Origin: Verrucomicrobiaceae bacterium
Lineage (GTDB): Bacteria > Verrucomicrobiota > Verrucomicrobiia > Verrucomicrobiales > Verrucomicrobiaceae
Direction: 5' to 3'
Length of the DNA stretch: 64,000 nt
NCBI GenBank assembly: GCA_015075365.1
Contig: JABTUN010000002.1
Span: 682,001 to 746,000, forward strand
Under the pieces are notes generated by a model, which saw only the letters and a list, made by a program, of their open reading frames with translations, did not search any database and was not told the origin of the DNA. Every line of letters begins with the position of its first letter. Positions within the stretch are counted from its first letter, which is position 1. Shown piece after piece: positions 59,457 through 64,000 of the stretch. The translations under genes and the position numbers were made by a program.

Positions 59457-59915
59457 ACAACACTGGCTCTTGTCCAACTTTGAGGGGAGCACTACAACAG
59501 CTCAAAGAATGGACCCCAAACAGCCGCTACGGCGGCCACGCCTTCGGTTTCATGGACCCGAACGACAAAAAGACCCGCGACACACGCTTCGCCGAGTTTT
59601 TGGAGAAACGCGATTCCGTGCTGAAGTGGATCAAGATTTACTCACCCTACGAGCTCGTGTCCAAGGACGATCCGCCCGTCTATCTGCGCTACGGCGACAC
59701 CCCGGCCATCGGCCAGCCTCAAAAAGACCCCACGCACACGGTGAACTACGGCGTGAAGCTCCAGGAGCACTGCCGCGCCTGCGGAGCCGAATGCGAGCTA
59801 AACTACCCTGGTGCGCCGGAAGTGAAGCACAAGAGCATCGCAGAATTCTTGATCGCCAAGCTCAAAGAGTAGGAGGCTCCGCCTCTCCTCCGCTCCATTG
59901 GAGGCGCGGATGCCT

Positions 59916-60110
59916 TATTTGGCAAACATCGCATGCTCCTTGTTTCCGCCGCTGAGGACGTAGGCGAGGAGGTCGAGGATTTCGTCTTTCTTGAGCATGG
60001 CGAGGAGCATCGGGGGCATCGGGGAGACTTTGCTGAGTTCGATGCTCTTCACTTCTTTGCGATCGACGTTCACGCGCTGGTTGGGGTCGGTGAGGTCGGT
60101 GTTGAGGGTG
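59916..60110 (-). pseudogene. Duplicated 3' end of the heme-binding dehydrogenase gene (frameshifted)
   Basis: 59923-60110 is about 97% identical (4 mismatches and one missing base) to 61666-61853/4, the last 63 codons of the dehydrogenase gene on the same strand. It still ends in a synonymous version of MFAK and a stop (TTA on the plus strand, 59916-59918), but a single missing T at about 59941 shifts the frame relative to the intact copy. The upstream part of the gene is absent; identity stops abruptly after GAGGGTG (60110). It lies 43 bases beyond the hydrolase pseudogene. Confidence 0.85.
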
Positions 60111-60210
60111 GGCGAATGTAACAGGCACGTTCGGCTGCGGCACTGCTTAGAGCAAAGAGGAGGAAGAAGCGTTTCAAGGTGTGAGCCTGGAAACGACGGC
60201 TCGGAGCCAT
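60070..60210 (-). other. Short signal-peptide-like open frame joined to the duplicated 3' end
   Basis: An open frame of 46 codons begins ATG at 60210 with a basic start, then LKRFFLLFALSSAAA, which looks like a signal peptide, and runs out of frame into the duplicated dehydrogenase 3' end, stopping at 60070-60072. It could be the 5' remnant of an internally deleted paralogue, or a chance frame. No function is claimed. Confidence 0.35.
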
Positions 60211-60294
60211 TCTCCCGGCAAAAATGTGTCGCATCTCGCTGGTGGCAGAAAGATCGGGAGTTGAGCTTTCAGAACGAACGAATAGCATCCGCGA

Positions 60295-60612
60295 ATGAAA
60301 TTGAACGAGTCCAGTTCCCCGACGCCTCTTGGCCTGCCAAGGGCTTTGTTTTGGGACACTGACCTCGCGACGCTTGATCTCGCCAAACACGAAAAGCAGG
60401 TCATCGCCCGCGTGGTCGAGCGCGGAGGCCTGGAAGGCTGGCATAAGGTGCGCAGGCACTATGGAGACGAGAAACTCCGCCTGGTGGTCACGAAACTGCG
60501 CACGCTGGAGCCGCGCACGGTCAATTTTCTCTGTCTGATGCTCAATCTCAAACGCGAGGACTTCCGATGCTGCACTTCGAGACCCTTCCCACCGGCACCT
60601 TGGGTCTCCTGA
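60295..60612 (+). CDS. DUF6922-type antitoxin partner of AbiEii
   Basis: The 105-residue protein resembles the small DUF6922 proteins that precede AbiEii toxins. Key segments are ALFWDTDLATLDLAKHEKQV, IIARVVERGGLEGWHKVRR-like (VIARVVERGG), HYGDEKLRLVVTKL and LEPRTVNFLCLML. Such proteins are thought to act as antitoxin or transcription repressor of the module. There is no signal peptide. The ATG at 60295 follows a 184-bp region with no gene; the stop is beyond the AbiEii start (60567), so the genes overlap by 46 bases, typical of a coupled toxin-antitoxin pair. Confidence 0.72.
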   Translation: MKLNESSSPTPLGLPRALFWDTDLATLDLAKHEKQVIARVVERGGLEGWHKVRRHYGDEKLRLVVTKLRTLEPRTVNFLCLMLNLKREDFRCCTSRPFPPAPWVS

Positions 60613-61193
60613 AGGACCTTTCTGCTCTTCCGGCGCTTCAGCAGTTCTCGCTTGTTGGTGGGACGGCTCTGGCTCTTCGCTTCGGACATCGTCGATCCAT
60701 TGATTTCGACTTTTTCACGCCTGAACCCTTCGATGTCGAGTCGCTGGCGGACACCTTGAGCCGTGAGGTGGATGGCTTTGAAGCCACCGGCATGAACAAG
60801 ATCGGCCTGAATGCTCAGGTGGCAGGCTTGAAGGTGGATTTTGTCACCTATCGCTATCCTCTGCTGGCTCCCCCCGAAACCCAGGACGGCATCCGCATGT
60901 TCAGCCTGGAGGACATCGTTGGCATGAAACTCAGCGCCATCACGAACCGCGGAGCACGCAAGGATTTCTACGACCTCCACGCCCTCATCCAGCATCTCGG
61001 CGTGGACAGGCTCATCGAGATCTACCGCCAGAAATATCCCTCACACGATGCGATGATCGTGCTGCGCAGCATGATCTACTTCGACGACGCCGAAGATGAC
61101 AATGACCCGGAGCTGCTGATGAAGCAGGATTGGGAGGAAGTGAAAGAGGCGATTGGGACGGCTGTGAAACAATGCAAGACCCTGCAACCATGA
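60567..61193 (+). CDS. AbiEii/AbiGii-family nucleotidyltransferase toxin
   Basis: The 208-residue protein carries the nucleotidyltransferase signature of type IV AbiEii toxins: FSLVGGTALALRFGHRRSID, then FDFF, i.e. G31-G32-T33 followed by D46 and D48. The later block GIRMFSLEDIVGMKLSAITN followed by RGARKDFYDLHAL is also typical (the K-R-KD-Y/D-hh motif). AbiEii-type enzymes add nucleotides and cause growth arrest unless neutralised by their partner, often acting in phage abortive infection. The start ATG at 60567 lies inside the upstream antitoxin gene, and the stop overlaps the next gene as ATGA. Confidence 0.88.
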   Translation: MLHFETLPTGTLGLLKDLSALPALQQFSLVGGTALALRFGHRRSIDFDFFTPEPFDVESLADTLSREVDGFEATGMNKIGLNAQVAGLKVDFVTYRYPLLAPPETQDGIRMFSLEDIVGMKLSAITNRGARKDFYDLHALIQHLGVDRLIEIYRQKYPSHDAMIVLRSMIYFDDAEDDNDPELLMKQDWEEVKEAIGTAVKQCKTLQP

Positions 61194-61645
61194 ATAGATG
61201 GCTCATCTCACTGCTATTGGTGGTCCAAGCTTGCACGACAACTTCAAGGACTTCCGAGAGCGTGCAGCGAATGCATTCATGCTACGAACAAGCCGTTGAG
61301 TTTGAAAACAGTGATGTTTGTTTCAAGCAGAGTGAATTTACACAACTCCATCGCCAAGCTAACGAGATGCGTGGCCGCGACTTTTGGAAGGCGTTCTCTG
61401 ACTATCGACAGGAGTTGGGACCTGCGAAGGCCAATGCAGCTCTCACGAGCATTGTAGAGCAACGCGGACTCTCAATGGCCCTGCTTGTCCCAATCAACAA
61501 CGACCTGCGCGGGATGGAAGTTGATCGGATTATTGACGCCATGTTGCTCGCCAATCACAAGAAGACGCGGTTGCTGGTGGAACAAGTTGGACATCCGGCC
61601 GATCTGAGCTTGGCAAATCAAGCGCGTGGCATCAGTTCTCCATGA
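61190..61645 (+). CDS. Putative lipoprotein, third gene of the AbiEii operon
   Basis: I do not recognise the family of this 151-residue protein. It starts MNRWLISLLLVVQAC, a hydrophobic leader ending in Cys after VQA, which looks like a lipoprotein signal (lipobox about VVQAC). The rest is mixed helical, with C and E/Q-rich stretches (HSCYEQAVEFENSDVCFKQS) and no known motif. Its ATG overlaps the AbiEii stop (ATGA), so it is very probably translated with the toxin. Base composition is lower in GC than the neighbours, hinting at separate origin. The role in the module (accessory, antitoxin helper or passenger) is unknown. Confidence 0.6.
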   Translation: MNRWLISLLLVVQACTTTSRTSESVQRMHSCYEQAVEFENSDVCFKQSEFTQLHRQANEMRGRDFWKAFSDYRQELGPAKANAALTSIVEQRGLSMALLVPINNDLRGMEVDRIIDAMLLANHKKTRLLVEQVGHPADLSLANQARGISSP

Positions 61646-61658
61646 CAGCGAACTTTGC

Positions 61659-64000
61659 TCACTTCGCAAACATCGCATGCTCCTTGTTTCCGCCGCTGAG
61701 GACGTAGGCGAGGAGGTCGAGGATTTCGTCTTTCTTGAGCATGGCGAGGAGCATCGGGGGCATGGGGGAAACTTTGCTGAGTTCGATGCTCTTCACTTCC
61801 TTGCGATCGACGTTCACGCGCTGGTTCGGGTCGGTGAGGTCGGTGTTGAGGGTGACGCCGTCGCCGCTGAGGTTGACGACGACGCCGCTCAGGATGCTGC
61901 CGTCGTTTTTGGTGACGACGATGGGGGCGAACTGCTCGTTGATCTCTTTGCTGGGGTTGATGATTTGATCGAGCAGGTCGTGCGGGCTGTAGCGACCGCC
62001 GGCGCCGGTGAGGTCGGGGCCGGTCATGCCGCCGGCGTTGCCAAAGCGGTGGCAGGTGTAGCAGGCGGCGGCGCTGAACATTTTCCGGCCGTTGTCAAAG
62101 CTGCGGCCTTTCATGCCGTTCTTTGCGGCGGCGCTGAGCTCGTCGAGCGTCCACATGGTGGGCGTGCGACCGACAAACATGGCGCCGACATTTTCGATGG
62201 CGGATTTGCGCTCGGGCTTCTTCGCGATGAGTTCGGCGAACTGCGTTTTCTCGGCGTCGCTGAAGGTGCTGAGGCTGTCGTTGCGGATGAACTCAATGAA
62301 CTTGTCGAAGCTGGAGCCGCCTTTGTAGTTCGCGGCCTTCAGGAACCATTCGAGCTGCTGCGTGCGGAGTTCGGGCGTCCAACCAGCTTTGAGGAAGCGC
62401 AGGCTGCGCGCATACTCGATCTGCGGTTCCTGGCTTTCGGCGGCAGCGATGAGCGCCATGCCTTTGGCGGCGGCGCTGGGAGCCTGGAGGTAGGCGAGCG
62501 TTTCGGTGAGCAGCCAGTTGAGCTCAAAGTTGTCGGCGGGATAGGCGGGATCGAGTTTCGCGATGATCGCGGCGACGGTGGCGTCGTCGGGATTGCCAAA
62601 GCGGTGCAACACGATCTCGATGAGGCGCACGTAGCCGAGGCGTTGCTCGGTCGTGAGCTTGGCGAAGTCGTGCTTCAGCAGCGCGGCGAGGATGGCGTCG
62701 CGGGATTTGGAATCGGGCTGATACGACGGATCGGTCCGATGGGTCGGGCACACGCCAGTGCGGCGGATGAGTGCGAGCAACGCTTCGAGCTGCGCGGTGA
62801 CGTTGGTTTCAGCGAGTGCTTTGTCCTGCCATTCGGCGAGCGGTTGATGCTCCAGCGCGGTGCGTGCGGCGGCGCGGATGTAGCGATCCGTGCTGCTTAG
62901 ATGCGGCCAGGCGGTAGAGACGGCTTTGGGGTCTTGTTTGCCGTGGAAGGCTTCGAGTGAGCGTCGGAGCGCCACCGCTTTGTCTGACTCGTCGGACCGG
63001 TCGGACTTGTCAGACGGCGTAGTGCTCTCTTTCCCCGTGTAGGTAACCCGATACAGCCCGCTCTGCACGCGGCGGCCGCCGATGGTGAAATACATCGCGC
63101 CATCTTGGCCGATGATCGCATCGCTGACCGGAAGCGGGCCGCCGGTGACGAATTCTTCCTTCGTGGCGGTGTAGGTGCTGCCGTTCGGCGTGAGATGCAC
63201 GGCGTAGATTTTGCCCCAGCTCCAGTCGAGCGCGTAGAAGGCCTCCTGGTATTTCGCGGGGAACTTTGCGCCGTAGCCAAAGGTGCAGCCGGTGGGCGAG
63301 CCGGGGCCGATGTTCAGCGTGGCGGGCAGGTTGTCGATGTAGAACTCGGGATACTTGCCCGCGCCATTGCGCCAGCCGAACTCCGCGCCGCTGACGACGT
63401 GGTTGATGCGCGTGGGGCGATACCACGACGTGTTGAAGTCATACTCCATGTCCGCGTCATAGACGAAGAGCTCGCCGTCGCGGTTCACGCCGCCGTCGTA
63501 GATGTTGCGGAAGCCGCTGGCGAAGATCTCGAAGGTCTTTCCATCCGGCGTGAAGCGATACACGATGCCGCCGGGCGCCATGACGTGGCGGTTGTGGCCG
63601 CGACCGTCCGGCATGCGCGGCAGCAGATGGTCATCGCCCCACAGTTTGGCGACGGGCGAGCTGTCTGGCGTGCCGGCCTTCGGGCCTTCTTTGAGCACGG
63701 CGTTGTTGCCGCTGATGAGGTAAAGGCCCTTGCCGTCCGGCGTCTTCAAAATGGCATGCACACCGTGGTCGCTGCCCGCGTCGAACTCGCGCAGCATCTC
63801 CACTTTGTCCGGCATGTCGTCGCTGTTGCTGTCGGTGATGCGATACACGCCGCTGGGGATTTTTTTCTCGTAATCGTTCACGCCGACATACAGCGCCCCG
63901 AAGGCAAAGAGCATGCCGTTCACTCCGCGGATGTCTGCGGGGACCTTTTCGATGTCGGCAGCGCTCAGCGTCTGGCCTGCGGCGGGCGCTTTGAAGCGGT
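61659..64000 (-). CDS. PVC-type heme-binding dehydrogenase, 3' part (partial, runs off right edge)
   Basis: The frame is open from beyond the right edge (at least 63998) to a stop at 61659-61661, so the N-terminus lies outside. The visible 780 residues have a PQQ-dependent sugar-dehydrogenase-like propeller (GVYRITDSNSDDMPDKVEML, YDADMEYDFNTSWYRPTR, GQDGAMYFTIGGRR), a helical repeat region, and a C-terminal cytochrome domain with heme motif CYTCHRFG and the Pirellula/Verrucomicrobium-type ending (NPSKEINEQFAPIVVT, SIELSKVSPMPPMLLAML). Together these define the TIGR02604/TIGR02603-type membrane-associated dehydrogenase. It oxidises an unknown sugar or alcohol in the periplasm and donates electrons to the heme. 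Its last 63 codons are duplicated at 59916-60110. Confidence 0.9.
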   Translation of the reverse strand, partial: RFKAPAAGQTLSAADIEKVPADIRGVNGMLFAFGALYVGVNDYEKKIPSGVYRITDSNSDDMPDKVEMLREFDAGSDHGVHAILKTPDGKGLYLISGNNAVLKEGPKAGTPDSSPVAKLWGDDHLLPRMPDGRGHNRHVMAPGGIVYRFTPDGKTFEIFASGFRNIYDGGVNRDGELFVYDADMEYDFNTSWYRPTRINHVVSGAEFGWRNGAGKYPEFYIDNLPATLNIGPGSPTGCTFGYGAKFPAKYQEAFYALDWSWGKIYAVHLTPNGSTYTATKEEFVTGGPLPVSDAIIGQDGAMYFTIGGRRVQSGLYRVTYTGKESTTPSDKSDRSDESDKAVALRRSLEAFHGKQDPKAVSTAWPHLSSTDRYIRAAARTALEHQPLAEWQDKALAETNVTAQLEALLALIRRTGVCPTHRTDPSYQPDSKSRDAILAALLKHDFAKLTTEQRLGYVRLIEIVLHRFGNPDDATVAAIIAKLDPAYPADNFELNWLLTETLAYLQAPSAAAKGMALIAAAESQEPQIEYARSLRFLKAGWTPELRTQQLEWFLKAANYKGGSSFDKFIEFIRNDSLSTFSDAEKTQFAELIAKKPERKSAIENVGAMFVGRTPTMWTLDELSAAAKNGMKGRSFDNGRKMFSAAACYTCHRFGNAGGMTGPDLTGAGGRYSPHDLLDQIINPSKEINEQFAPIVVTKNDGSILSGVVVNLSGDGVTLNTDLTDPNQRVNVDRKEVKSIELSKVSPMPPMLLAMLKKDEILDLLAYVLSGGNKEHAMFAK

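Larger units (their letters stand above)
58014..59500 (+). mobile_element. IS3-family insertion sequence (decayed) with 5-bp target duplication
   Basis: The insertion occupies 58019-59495 (1477 bp) and is flanked by the 5-bp direct repeat AACAG (58014-58018 and 59496-59500), taken as the target-site duplication. Its ends carry an imperfect inverted repeat: TGCTCC... with ...TTGGACA on the left, and on the right (read inwards) TGCTCC followed by TTGGACA, with a 6-base length difference between arms. The element bears a two-frame transposase of the OrfA-OrfB type. Several frameshifts show that it is no longer autonomous. Boundaries at the right end are uncertain by a few bases, because IS3 ends usually finish in CA, which would place the end at 59491. 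Confidence 0.85.
57440..59872 (+). pseudogene. Alpha/beta hydrolase gene interrupted by IS3-family insertion
   Basis: The 5' part (57440-58018) encodes a signal peptide, the oxyanion motif HGGGWVNGD and the nucleophile elbow GASGGSAGACS of an exported alpha/beta hydrolase/esterase. After SLDPKQ the frame runs into the insertion and stops at 58066. The 3' part resumes at 59501 with LKEWTPNSRYGGHAFGFMD and reads on to a stop at 59872, containing YSPYELVSKDDPPVYL and YGVKLQEHCR. Joining 58018 directly to 59501 restores a single frame (DPKQ-LKEW), so the gene was intact before insertion. The last residues of the 5' fragment (CSVPHLDWTGDK) are insertion-derived. Truncation removes the C-terminal third with the expected catalytic Asp/His region, so the protein is probably inactive. 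Confidence 0.85.

Overview
The window looks like chromosomal DNA of a high-GC Verrucomicrobiota bacterium, probably of the Verrucomicrobiaceae / Prosthecobacter type. This is inferred from lineage-typical families: PSCyt1-DUF1549-DUF1553 secreted cytochromes with DUF1501 partners, a Pirellula/Verrucomicrobium-type heme-binding dehydrogenase, PEP-CTERM sorting, NxGQLK repeats and many secreted glycan enzymes. HldD implies an LPS-type envelope. No rRNA, tRNA or CRISPR array was seen.

Layout. 1-5.0 kb: two large secreted proteins on the minus strand, one cut by the window edge. 5.5-8.0 kb: an orphan PSD1-type cytochrome. 8.1-12.6 kb: 5-formyl-THF cyclo-ligase, a Uma2-family protein, and a pyruvate/branched-chain dehydrogenase operon (E1 alpha, E1 beta, E2; no E3 here). 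12.9-18.1 kb: an unknown protein, HldD, a PEP-CTERM protein, a ThuA protein and a sigma-54 activator with an unusual receiver. 18.7-44.5 kb: one long plus-strand catabolic locus, partly coupled by start/stop overlaps, holding a glycoside-hydrolase-like protein, FAD oxidoreductases (one fused to a sialidase, one an internal tandem duplicate), a beta-helix protein, two sialidase-family proteins, a GntR/FCD regulator with an inverted-repeat operator, two PSD1-DUF1501 pairs and an HpcH/HpaI aldolase. A convergent GH26 enzyme follows.

45.5-50.4 kb: gcvP and a long Bacteroidetes-type purF, linking one-carbon and purine metabolism. 50.5-54.6 kb: a surface-glycan operon (epimerase, GDP-fucose synthase, LegC-type aminotransferase, GT42/DUF115-like protein). 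54.8-57.4 kb: a pseudopilin with a clear terminator, then GTP-dependent PEP carboxykinase.

57.4-64 kb is the plastic end. A decayed IS3-family element splits an alpha/beta hydrolase gene with a 5-bp target duplication. Next to it, an AbiEii-type toxin-antitoxin operon with a coupled third lipoprotein-like gene lies between an intact heme-binding dehydrogenase 3' end and a frameshifted 188-bp duplicate of that 3' end.

The most interesting signals are: (1) the 26-kb locus, which reads as an extracytoplasmic, oxidation-linked glycan-degradation system with unusual fusions; (2) the toxin-antitoxin cassette flanked by a duplicated gene end; (3) two clear inverted-repeat regulatory sites, upstream of gntR and of the aldolase; (4) the sigma-54 activator with Glu at the expected phospho-acceptor position.
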